DNA of 30,546 bases from a virus. The notes beneath the pieces are model-generated. The model was not told the DNA's origin. It did not search any database and saw only the letters and a list, made by a program, of their open reading frames with translations. The position numbers and the translations under genes are program-made. The stretch covers positions 1 to 30,546 of the IMG/VR virus record IMGVR_UViG_3300046411_001280; one strand, written 5' to 3'. Of this stretch, positions 1 through 11,600 are shown piece after piece (the first letter of the stretch is position 1; each line of letters starts with the position of its first letter).

Positions 1-2
1 TT

Positions 3-1364
3 GGTGGAACAGATTTAACGCCAGGTGTATCACAGGGTTCAGCAATTGTGCAGGACTGGGGTGACGGTGTTCTATTTACTTCAACTAATAACCAAGCATG
101 GTCATCTTACCAAGATGAAGATATGAAGTTTACTTTACGAAGAGCTAACTTTAGTGCTTCAAGTGGTAGTATAACATTAACACCAAATAATCCAGAGTTC
201 TTAACTGTTGGTAATATTACTGGTCAATTTAATGTTGGTGAAATGATTTACCAAGACGATGCAACACAGCCAAGTGCTAATACAGTTTCAGTAACAAGTG
301 GTAGTACAACAGTTACTGCTGGAAACGGACTAGACAATTTCTATAGTGCTGGTGATTTCATCAGACTATTTGCTAACAGTCCAGCTTCAAATGGATTATA
401 TAAAATTGCAACAGTAGATAGTGCAATACAAATTACTCTTGAAACTCCTTACGGATTTGCAAGTGGTTCTGTATTCCATTCACCAGTTACAGTTGCTGAA
501 TTATCTTATTTAGATAAACGTAATGCTACAATCATGCATTTAGAAAACAGTTCGGCAAAAGCAACAAGAAAATTTGGACCTTCTGCTAAACCAATTAAAG
601 GCTTAGATAGTGAAGTTAGTGCAGATGCAGTAAGTGTAGACAATATCAATATTAGTTATATGCAACCATTTGTTTCTAAAGTTAATGATTCTGTTTCTTC
701 AACAACATTTGACGGAACATTTGTACCAACAGATAATGTTAACATTACATACGACTTACCACTTCAGTTTAATAACAATAATCATTTTAATGAAAAGGGT
801 GTAGTTCTTTATAGTACATCGAATGACCCATCTGGTTCAAAATCGTTTGATTTAAAAGTTAATATGGAAAATGGTGGTAATACAACATCATCTCCATTTA
901 TTGATATGGAAATTTCTAAATTACTAGCTTATCAATATACTTTATCAAACACTGCAACAGATACATCTAAATATATTTCTAAAACTATAGAGTTATCAAG
1001 TGATTTAGATGCTGAAGATTTAGAGGTCATATTAACAGGTTACAGACCTAATGGTTCTGATATTAAAGTTTATCTTAAAGCACAAAGCCCATTTGATGGA
1101 GCTGCATTCGACACATTAGATTGGACAGAGTTAGAATTATTTGAAGGTGTCGGCGTATTCTCAAATAAAAGTAATATAAGAGATTATAAAGAATACAAAT
1201 ATAAAGTATCTGACACTAATAAAAACGCTGGTGTATGGGAATACACTAGTGACAACGGTACATTTACAGAATATAGAAGATTTGCAATACGTATTGATTT
1301 GCTTTCAAGTGACATTGCTAATGCACCGACTGTAAAAGATTATCGAGCGATCGCACTTACATAA
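3..1364 (+). CDS. Virion structural protein, C-terminal part (5' truncated by window edge)
   Basis: The frame is open from base 3 with no stop until TAA at 1362-1364. The GTG at 48 is therefore an internal codon and the real start lies upstream. The visible 453 residues are beta-rich with few charged clusters, as in phage virion proteins. The C-terminal 140 residues (an ISKTIELSSDLDAEDL segment, later FAIRIDLLSS and ending VKDYRAIALT) resemble the end of large baseplate or neck-type structural proteins of marine T4-like phages (DUF4815-like proteins); this is recalled family resemblance, not a search result. It is followed 10 bases later by a 61-aa coiled-coil gene, which supports a baseplate or tail module. 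Confident that it is a virion protein, not of its exact place in the particle. Confidence 0.7.
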   Translation, partial: GGTDLTPGVSQGSAIVQDWGDGVLFTSTNNQAWSSYQDEDMKFTLRRANFSASSGSITLTPNNPEFLTVGNITGQFNVGEMIYQDDATQPSANTVSVTSGSTTVTAGNGLDNFYSAGDFIRLFANSPASNGLYKIATVDSAIQITLETPYGFASGSVFHSPVTVAELSYLDKRNATIMHLENSSAKATRKFGPSAKPIKGLDSEVSADAVSVDNINISYMQPFVSKVNDSVSSTTFDGTFVPTDNVNITYDLPLQFNNNNHFNEKGVVLYSTSNDPSGSKSFDLKVNMENGGNTTSSPFIDMEISKLLAYQYTLSNTATDTSKYISKTIELSSDLDAEDLEVILTGYRPNGSDIKVYLKAQSPFDGAAFDTLDWTELELFEGVGVFSNKSNIRDYKEYKYKVSDTNKNAGVWEYTSDNGTFTEYRRFAIRIDLLSSDIANAPTVKDYRAIALT

Positions 1365-1374
1365 GGCAATAATT

Positions 1375-1560
1375 ATGACAAATATTAAAAGAGACAAAAA
1401 GAGTGGAGCTGTACTTAACACAGATGCAGCTGCGCTGAATAAATATAAAGTAGAGCGATTATATTATCGTAAAGTAGATAAACTACAAGACGACATTTTA
1501 GAAATTAAGCGCAGCATAATTTCCATTTATGAGAGAATAGAAAAGCTGGAAACCAAATAA
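1375..1560 (+). CDS. Small coiled-coil protein, unknown function
   Basis: 61 residues, highly charged and Lys-rich. Residues about 25-61 have regular hydrophobic spacing typical of a coiled coil (KVDKLQDDILEIKRSI, IYERIEKLE). No signal peptide or membrane segment is visible. The start is ATG with AAGG at 1363-1366, overlapping the upstream stop. Its stop shares one base with the next gene's start (TAATG), so the three genes are probably translationally coupled. I recall similar short proteins after the DUF4815-like structural gene in marine T4-like phages, so it may be a virion accessory or assembly factor; the function is unknown. Confidence 0.75.
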   Translation: MTNIKRDKKSGAVLNTDAAALNKYKVERLYYRKVDKLQDDILEIKRSIISIYERIEKLETK

Positions 1561-2645
1561 TGGCTAAAAATATATCAAATGTAAATACTTCCGACACGTT
1601 TCAACAGTGGTTAGATAAAACTAATGCTTTTGCTTCGGCGTTTAGAACAGATGTAGTTACAACTGGGTCTGGTGATACAGCTGGACAAGGTAATGCACAA
1701 ATTACTGGTAACTTTACAGCTGCTGCTTTTTTAGGAGATGTTCAGACTGATGCTATATCTGCAGAAACATCTTCTGCTGTTATTCAAGTTAATAGCCCAT
1801 TTAAAGTTAATGGTGCATCACAAACAACTGCTACATTTTCTAACGGAACCGGTGGTCAAGTTGAATTTACTAATGGTAGTTTAACATGGGATGTTGGTTT
1901 AAAAGATAGTGGTGGTAATTTTCTTATTAACACTGGAGCCGGTGACTCTAAATTTGAATTGTCATCAGCTGGTACGTTAACTGTTCCAAACATTACAGTA
2001 ACTGAAGACATCTCTGCTAATAATTTTATTGGTGATGGTTCTCAATTAACTGGAGTTATATCATCTGTTGCTCTTGACGATATATCAGATATTACACTTA
2101 CAAATGTACAAGGTGGCCAAGTATTAAAATATAACTCAAGTGCAGGAGCATGGGTTAACGATACAGATTTTGATGGTGGCTCTAATGTAAACGCTGCAAC
2201 ACTTGACAATTTAGATAGTACACAGTTTTTAAGAAGTGATGCTAACGACACATATACTGGTGATTTAACAGTATCTGGTGCTATTAACCAAACTGGAAAT
2301 ATGGCAATAGACGGTGCACTAACGGTTACCGGAGATATTACAACTAATTATAGTGCATCTGATGAAAGATTAAAAGAGAATTTAAAAGTTATTGAACAAC
2401 CACTAGAAAAAATAAATGCAATTAGTGGTTACACATTTAATTATAAAGATAAACCCCGAGAAACAGTTCCGGGAGTTATCGCACAGGAAGTTGAAAAGGT
2501 TCTTCCTAACGTTGTATTTGACCACGAAAGAGATGGTGGTACATATAAAGCCGTTCGCTATGACCAATTAATCCCTCTACTGATAGAGTCGATTAAAGAA
2601 TTGAACGAAAAAGTCAATGAATTGCAAAATGAGTTGAATTCGTAA
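1560..2645 (+). CDS. Tail fibre protein with C-terminal S74 self-cleaving chaperone domain
   Basis: 361 residues. The N-terminus (residues 1-30, NVNTSDTFQQWLDKTNAF) looks like an attachment segment shared by marine phage fibres. Residues 45-260 are Thr/Gly/Asn-rich beta repeats including GDGSQLTGV and LDNLDSTQFLRSD, both common in phage fibre shafts. Residues 267-361 match the Peptidase_S74 / endosialidase intramolecular chaperone family: SDERLKEN, then GYTFNY, GVIAQEVEKVLPNVV, YDQLIPLLIESIKEL and a coiled-coil end. In this family the domain trimerises the fibre and cuts itself off just before the Ser of the SD motif, here S267. Start ATG at 1560 with GGAAA about 7 bases upstream, one-base overlap with the previous gene. 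The short shaft suggests a small trimeric side fibre. Confidence 0.88.
   Translation: MAKNISNVNTSDTFQQWLDKTNAFASAFRTDVVTTGSGDTAGQGNAQITGNFTAAAFLGDVQTDAISAETSSAVIQVNSPFKVNGASQTTATFSNGTGGQVEFTNGSLTWDVGLKDSGGNFLINTGAGDSKFELSSAGTLTVPNITVTEDISANNFIGDGSQLTGVISSVALDDISDITLTNVQGGQVLKYNSSAGAWVNDTDFDGGSNVNAATLDNLDSTQFLRSDANDTYTGDLTVSGAINQTGNMAIDGALTVTGDITTNYSASDERLKENLKVIEQPLEKINAISGYTFNYKDKPRETVPGVIAQEVEKVLPNVVFDHERDGGTYKAVRYDQLIPLLIESIKELNEKVNELQNELNS
2358..2642 (+). other. S74 intramolecular chaperone domain of the 361-aa fibre
   Basis: Codons 267-361. S267-D268 begins the SDERLKEN motif, the predicted autocleavage point in the S74 family. The released piece would be about 95 residues and ends in a heptad-like coiled coil (ESIKELNEKVNELQNEL). 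Confidence 0.85.
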
Positions 2646-2666
2646 TTGGCAATTGGGTACTAACCT

Positions 2667-2674
2667 AATAAATA
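2667..2674 (+). promoter_or_regulatory. Putative T4-type late promoter element AATAAATA
   Basis: AATAAATA lies in the 54-base gap before the giant gene, 26 bases upstream of its ATG. T4-type late promoters have TATAAATA. AAAGGGA at 2684-2690 is a good ribosome binding site nine bases from the start. The motif also occurs by chance inside genes, so this is a candidate only. Confidence 0.4.
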
Positions 2675-2699
2675 ATAGAAATTAAAGGGAAAAGTCTAA

Positions 2700-5600
2700 A
2701 TGGCAAAAATTTCAGAATTACCTCCTATTACCGGTGCTAATACCAGGCCTGAGGATTTATTTGTAATTGTCAACCTGGTTCAAGGTGACGATGGTACGAG
2801 TAACATTACTAGGAAAGAACTGGTTCAAGCTATTCAGTATGAGATTTTTGACCGCATCACAATCACTGGCGGTACAATATCCGGTGTTCAAATGCGAGAC
2901 TCGACTCTCGATAATGTTCGTATTGATAATTCAGATATTGAAGATACTAATTTTCTCAGAGGAACAATCCGAGATACTGAAATCTTTAATTCCACCGCTA
3001 ATAACATTACAATTACTTCATCATCATTTACTGATGGTTCTTTAGTATCTTCAACTGGTGAAGATTTAGCAATTGCAAACTCTTCGTTTACTGATGGCAC
3101 AATCACAGATTCTACTGGTAACAATGTAGTACTTACAAGTTCAGAACTAAATGATAGTACTGCAAACAATGTCGTAATAACAAATTCCGAGTTTAATGAT
3201 GGTACAGGAAATAATGTAACATTAACTAACTCAACTATTGATGATTCTACAATCACTGATAGTACTGCTAATAACGTAACAATTACTCAATCAACATTCG
3301 ACGATGGTGCATTAAGTAATAGCACAGCTAATAATATTACAATGACTTCTTCCACATTTGGAAGTGGTGATATATTTGATAGTACTGCTAATAACGTAAC
3401 AATTACAAATTCTGATTTCTCAGAAGGTACTGGTTCTAATAATACATTTACAGATACAACACTTCTTGGTGGTACTGCAAATGCTGTAATCATTACTAAT
3501 TCTGAATTTAACGATGGTACAGTTAATAACACAATTATTACTTCATCTGAATTTAATGATGGTACTGGAAATAATGTAGTACTGACTAATTCAACCATTG
3601 ATGATTCTACATTTACAGATGGTACAATATCTAATACTGATTTCCAAGGTACAATGCAAGATGTTGTAGCTACCGATATGACAATCAGAAGCTCATCTGC
3701 AGATGGTCTTTCTTCAAATAATTCATCGTTCGATAATGGCACGATGTCAGGGTCAGTATTTGACGGTGGTACAATATCAAACTCTAACCTTGTCGACTTC
3801 GACATGGACATTAATAAAGAGTTTGAAGCACCAATTACAGATGAAACATTCTTTGCTATTAAAAATGAGAAAACTGGTGAAACAGAAAAAATCAATTTTG
3901 CTCAACTTTACGATGAAGTATCTAAGAAAACAGCACAAGCTTTAAAAGTTAATGTAGACGCTGCATCTGGTGACGATAAAAATCCAGGCACAATGCTACA
4001 ACCTGTACAAACATTAGAAAAAGCGTTTGAACTATGTTTAGAAAAAGCAGGTGGTGACTTAAACAGAAACGCAATTAACAACGCAGTTCATATATCAGTT
4101 GGTCCTGGTACATATTATACAAAAGGTAATCTCATGTTACCTGATGATTGTTCATGTACTTCAACAGCTGGTCAGTATGCTACTGTTATCGAATTACTTC
4201 CTGGATATGAAAACAATAACGGAATCTTAGTTGGTTCTGGTTGTTATGTTCAAGGCTTCGGTTATCAGAACTTCCAAGTTGATAACTTTGATTTCCCAGA
4301 GGGTGGATTTGCGATCGCATATCGACCTGGTGCTAAACTATTACGTTCACCTTACTTAAGAGATAGTACTCAGTTATCTAACTTCTTACGACAAGATGTT
4401 GAACCACCTTTAAATCCTTATAACACAAAAGGTACTCTTGCTGACCTAGGTAGAGAGTTTACATTAGCAACTGGACTTACAGGTTCTTGGGCAATGGACG
4501 ATGAGATTGTATTCTCATCTGGTGCTATCGGTTACTTATCTTGGGACGATGCACAAGACGCACTGAAAGGCGTATCTGGTGATATTGCTACTTATCGTAA
4601 AATTAGAGTTCGTAACCTTAAGAATGGTCAAGGATTCGCGGTTGGTGACACAGTAACTTCAGAGTCAGGCGGTGTTGGTGTTATCGAATCAATTGGTATT
4701 GATGACTTCCCGAACAGAGCAGTTGGAAGAGGTGGTGGTTGTGTACTTGCAGACAGAAGAGTACTAGACACAGACTCACTATATACTTACGTATTATGTT
4801 TTGGTTTCACACCTCGTACTCAAAACGGTTTAGGTTATGTTGCTAGAGATGGTGCTGGTGTTAACGGTATTGGTTCTCTATCCATCTTCGTACGATGTGC
4901 ATTCTATGCATTGAATGGTGGACAGATGACTCTGAACAACTCAGGTACTCAGTTCGGTGACATCTCAATGAGAGCAAAAGGTACTACAGAGTTCTTTGCT
5001 CCTAAGTCAACTACTGCAACAATTATTGGTAATACAGCTTTTGCTGATACTATTAATACTCAAGCTGATGATATTATTGACGACATGGTTGTTTACTTAA
5101 CATCCAACACAGCAAACGGTGGATTAGGTTACCAAGAGTATGATTCAGAAAAATGTTTAAGAGATTCAGGTATTGTACTTGACGGAACAGGTTATGACAT
5201 TGCTCTCGATACTAACTATTGGGGAAGACTTGGTGGAATTACATATAGGTCTCCTATCAGTTATGTTGTACCAGGTGAACAATTAGAAGAAACAAAAGGC
5301 GCACTTGAATATCTAAGAGATAGAACAAAAGAGGTATTTGATAGTGGTAATCCAAAAGTTAATGGCCGTATTGATACTTCATTCAGCGAATTACTCAATG
5401 TATTAGAGTATGGCGAAGAAAACATTAACCCAATTATTTGGCAAGATACTTCAGTTGCTCAAACTGCAGCACGTAACTTAATACAAGATAACAGAGATTT
5501 AATTACTAACGAACTTATTGACTGGATTGAAAACAACGGTCAGTTCTATGCATACGACAGTGCAGCATGCAGAAGAGATGTTTCAGACTATATTCTTCCA

Positions 5601-8600
5601 GCTGTTAAAAACGATATGTTGTTTGACACAAACTATAATGCAGTAACTGCAGGTAGAGCTTATTATATGGCTACTGCAAAAACTGTTATGGAAAATCAAA
5701 ACAACGAAACAGTAGCTGCATACAAAAGATTAAAAGACCAAACAAACGAATTAATTGATGGCGATTCTTATCTTGCTTCACAAAGATTAGATGATAGCTT
5801 TGATAATATATTAGAAATCTTAGAAAACAAAGGAACACAGTTTACTCCTACTGCTGCAACTTACGACCCAGAAACTGGGTTATCAGTTATCACACTCGGC
5901 ACTAAGAAAGATTTCACACCATCAGCTGTTGACTATGACCCTGCTACAGGAATTATGACAGCAACTGTTGGTAAACATGCACTAACCACTAAAGACCATA
6001 TCTGGTTTAAACCAGGTGGTATAACATTTAGTTGTGATGCAGGTTCTGGCGTACAAAATCATGCTGTACCTGAATCACATCACCCTTACTATAATAAACC
6101 ATGTCCAATTACTAGTGTAACTTCAAACACTATTACAATGAATGTAGGAGTTGGTGGTCCAACTGGTCAACAAGTACATACCTTCGTATCAGCCGTACCA
6201 AATGCTTTAACATCAGGCCACGGTTTAGGAGTTGGTAGAAAAGTATTATTAAAAACTGGTGGCTTAGTATTTACATGTGACAGAGATAATAATGCATCAC
6301 GAACAGGATATCCAAGAGCTTCTGACCCAGCTGCTGGAACACCGATTGAAGTTATTGGTGCAAATGAAACTAAGATTACAGTTAATGTTGGTAAATCTGC
6401 AATTATAGATGACCATACATTTGTTGAAGCATTAACAAATTCAGTATCAGTATTAGGTGACGACATTCATTATAGTAATGACGTTCCTGCTAATAACGCT
6501 AATGCTAGAAAACAACTTCAGAAGAACAGAGAGTTCTTGCAAGACCTAGTTGAAGGTTATATCAATGATACCTATTTCAGATATGATTCTGATAAGTGTC
6601 AACGTGATATTAAATCTTATATTTTACCTGCTGTTGAAAGAGATATTCTAACAGGTTCAAACTATAATGCAATTCAAACTGGTATTGCATACAGAAGTGG
6701 TACAACACTTGCAGATAATGTTATCAATGAGCAATTGGTAGAAACAACTGGTGCTATTAACGAATTACGAACAAGAGTTAATTTAGACAATACAGAAACT
6801 GGATTCACAGTAACTGGTGCTACTTATGACCCAGCTACTGGAGACTTTACAGCAACTATTGGTACTGGACACGGTTTAGCAATTGGTGATTACATCATGT
6901 TTGCCGATGAAGGTATAACAATGAGTTGTGATATGGGAAGTGGTCAACAGAATCACACATCTCCACAATCACATCACCCATATTGGAGAACACCTTGCCC
7001 AATTACTGGAGTAACTTCAACAACTATTTCTATGAATGTTGGAGATGGTGGAACTGGACAATATCCACATACCTTCGTATCAGCTGTTGCTAATGCTATT
7101 ACTCCTGCTAAAGGAGTTGGTTTAAGCTTTACGCCAACAGATGCTTCATACGACCCAGAAACTGGAAGGTTTGAAGCAACAATCGGTCATCACCATTTAC
7201 AAGTTGGAGATTACGTAAGGTTCTTATCAGGTGGTGTTACATTTAGTTGTGATACAGGAAGTGGAGTTCAGAATGACTCAGTACCTGCTGTAGGGCATCC
7301 TTATTATAATCACCCTTGCCCAGTTCATTCAGTAACTGGAACATCCATCGTAATGTATGTTGGAACGGGTGGTACTAATCCTCATACCTTTGTATCTGCA
7401 TTAGATAACTCAATTATAGAAATGAGAGCAATTGATGAAAATGCTTCTGGATTTAGAAGTAACGAATCATTCGATAAAATTGTTTCTATTGTTAATAGTT
7501 CAAATAAAACTTACTCTACAAGTAATGCTACTTATGACCCAGTAACTGGTTTAACAGTACTTACAGTTGGTTCTCACGATTTACAAATCGGCGATGAGAT
7601 AATGCTTGCTCCTAATAGCTTGACATTTACTTGTGCTACTGATGGTAATGTTTCACAACATACTTATCCAACAACAACGATTACAAACTTTACACCTACT
7701 GGTGCTACTTATGACCCAGCAACTGGTGTATTCACTGCAGAAATTGGTAGTCATAAATTACAAATTGGTGATGAAATTGAAATCGCACCTAACAGTATTG
7801 TATTTACTTGTGCACTTGATGGTAACCAAGTACAACATCCTGCGCCAGAACCACATCACCCATTCTATAAGAAGAAGATTAAGTTAACTGCAGTTACAGC
7901 AACAGGAATTGAATGTAATGTTGGAGCTGTAGCAAATGGCGGTGGAGCACATACGTTTGAATCTGCAATCACAAATGCTATACAAGGTGAAAGAAAGCAT
8001 CCTGCATACAAGAAAGCTGTAGTAGTTGCTGCTAAGACAGACACAACAATAACAATGAATGTTGGTACATCAACTGATACATCTACACATACATTCGTAT
8101 CGGCAACTGCAGATAATGTTAAATCTGCTAAGTATGTTTCAACATATACACCTAGAACAGCTACTTATGACCCAGCAACTGGAGTCTTCGTAGCAACTAT
8201 CGGTCAACACAATTTAGTAGCCGGTGATTATGTATCTATCGCACCTGAAAGCGTAGTGTTTACTTGTGCAATGGATGGTAATAGTTACGAACATGCTGTT
8301 CCACAAGGACATCACCCATTCTATAAAGTACCAGTAATGTTATCTAGCGTTACTGCTGATACAATAACAATGAATGTTGGTACTGGACCTGGTGGAGCTC
8401 ATACATTTGTAAGTGCTCAAGTTGGAGCTATTGATTCTGATGCGTTAGTATTTACTGACCCAGCATCCTATGTTAAACATTACACACCAACAACAGCTAC
8501 TTACGACCCAGCAACTGGTGTTTCAGTTATTACTATGCCAGGGCATGATTTAACAACTGATGACTATATTGAGTTTACTCCTTATAGCTTCACTTATACA

Positions 8601-11600
8601 TGTGCTCAAGATGGTAACGCTACTGAACATTCATATCCAAGAAAAGGAGATAGCAACTACAGAACTCCAATGGCAATTACAAATATTGCTGGTGATGATA
8701 TTACTGTTCAACTTGTTGTATCTTCTGGTGGTGCTCATACATTTGTAAGTGTTGAAAAAGACGCTGTATCTAAAGTTACTTATAACTCTCAAGGTCAATA
8801 TGCTAGAGAGCAATTACAAACTAATAAAGATTACTTAGCTAAGAAAGTATCTGCTTACTTAGATTCACAATACTTCGTATTTGATGGAGTAAAATGTTCT
8901 AGAGATTCTGGATTTATTTTAGATTCTGTAAGACGTGATATTGCAACTGGTTCTACTTGGAATTCTCAATTTATGGGATTAGGCTACAGAACTGGTTCTG
9001 TAGGAGCTACTGAAGTAATCACTGAACAATTAACAGAAACTGTTGCTGCAATTAACTTCCTTAAAGGAAAGGTTGCTGCAGACCCAAGTGTTACAGGAAC
9101 TGCATTAACTCGTTCTAACCAACACTTTGATAAAATTATTGATATCATGCAAAACGGTGCTGCTAACACGGGTACTAAATCTTACGGTGCAGATGCTGCG
9201 GTAACAATTAATCATAAAGAAGCAACAGATACATTATTATCCAATAGAGCATTTATTATTGCTGAAACTACTGCATATATTGCAGACCAATATCCATCAC
9301 TAACATATGATGTTGCATCTTGTGAAAGAGATACTGGTTATTTAGTTGACTCATTAATTCAAGATGTTAGATTTGGTGGTAACACATGTTCAGTTAACTT
9401 CGCAAGACTTTACTTTGAAAATGCTGTATCAGTATTAGCTGAAGACCAGAAAGTACCAACATATAAAACTTGGGAACATATTGCTGAAATTGCATATAAG
9501 ATTGTTAGAAACATTACAATTACTCCTACAACAGGAAATGCAGTATCACAAGTAACTGGTGCTGATAGAGGTATTGAAGTTGCTAATGCTGCAAGAGATG
9601 CTATTAACATTGTAACTCAAGTAATTAGTGATGATACTTTAGATTACTTACCTAAGTACATTGAACCTAATGTTGAAGCTGCTATGGCTTCTGCTGTTGC
9701 TGCAATTGATGGTATAACAGAAAATCTATCAGAAGCAGTAATTGATTACCTTAGAGATGAACATAACGGATTACCATATACTAAATCAGTTTGTGAAAGA
9801 GATGTCGGCCTTATGGTTGATGCTATATCTCGTGATATCGAATATGGTGGTAATGAGAATACATTGGAAGTGTTTGATTACTACTTCAGAAGATTCGATT
9901 CTCAATCAGCTGATTACGAACAACAGCGTTCAGTTAACGTATTACCACTTGAAGTAAAAGGTCAGTTCAGAAGATTATCAGATTATGAAGATAATGCTAA
10001 TGTATCTGGTTTAAGAGAAGCGATCAACGTTCTTCCATACGAACAACGTAAACCAACAAAACAAGCATTTACAGTTCTTGCTGATAATGCTGCTGAAATT
10101 GTTGCACAAATTGGTAACGGTATTGTAGGAACTCAATATACTCCAACTAATGCTACTTATGACCCAGCAACTGGTGTATTCACTGCAACGATTGGTTCTC
10201 ATAACCTTGTTGAAGGTGACAGTATTTGGTTGAAGCCAGAAGGATTTGTATTCTCTTGTGATATGGGTGGCGGTGTCGCTAACCATACTTCACCTCAGGC
10301 TCATCACCCATTCTATAATAAACCAGTAATTATTACGAACACAACACCTACTGTTATAACAATGAATGTTGGTGGCGGTGGTTCTGGTCAGTATCCACAT
10401 ACATTTGTTTCTGCTGATGCAAATTCAATTAGTGATGGTCCTTATCAAATTACTGATGGTACTGCTGCTTCAGTATCAACAGGTACTGCTGTACATGACC
10501 TCATTCAAACTATTGCAGACTTAATTGATGATACTAATATTGAAACATCTCAATTACCAACATTAACTAAAGCATCGTTTGACCCGAACAGAACACTAGC
10601 AAGAAAGAACATCCAACGTAACAGAGAATTTATTATCGAAGAATTACAAGGATACTTGCAAGACAGATATTATGTCTTCGATGGTGACAAGTGTAAAGCT
10701 GACTTAGGATTTATTCTTGATGCTGTTAAAACTGATGTACTAACAGGTTCTAATTATAATTCTGTATACGCAGGACTTGCTTATAATATTGGAACTACAA
10801 ACACAACTAGAGTATTAACAGAACAATTAACAGAAACAATTTCTGGTATTAATTATGCTAAGAATCTTGTGCTTGAAGCTGTAACTGATGATGCTGCAAA
10901 ATTAAGAGTAGAATCTAGCTTTAACGAAATCATAGACATTATGACTAATGGTAGAGGAGCAGCTGATGCTATTAACTTTACAACTAACGCAGCTAATGTT
11001 AATCGACTTAATGCATCACAACAATTACAAAATAACAAAGTATTCTTACAAGCTGAAATAACTGCTTGGTTGGCTGCAAACAGACCTTCACATACTTACG
11101 ATGTAGCAAAATGTGAAAGAGATACTGGTTACATGATTGATGCTATCTCGTTTGACGCACAACATCGTGGAAACTTTGGTACTATTAACTTTGCTAAATT
11201 ATATTTTGAAAATGCAATATTAGTTGGACTACCTCAAGACCAGGTTGAACCAACTGCTGCTGCATATATTCACTTAGGTGATTGTGCTGATTTAATTGTA
11301 CAAGACCAAGATATTGGTGGATTAAAATCAGCAGGAAATGGCGAAACACAAAATATAAGTTCAGGCTCTGCAGGAGCTGCGATTGGTGCTGAAGTTGAAG
11401 GATTATTTGATATTGTTGCTAATGCAATTACTAACAATACAATGTTATTAAGTCCTCCAGTTCAATTCCCAACACTTGGAAACTATGACGATGCAAATCA
11501 ATCTGCATTTGGTGAAATTGAAGCTGTCAAATCAACTGCACAATCTGGTGTACTAAAACACTTATCACAACAATTTGAAGTACTTCCTTATAGTGAAGCG

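Noticed and set aside
48-50. GTG at 48 as the start of the first gene
   Set aside because: The same frame is open upstream to base 3 with fibre-like protein sequence and there is no ribosome binding site, so the gene is truncated by the window.
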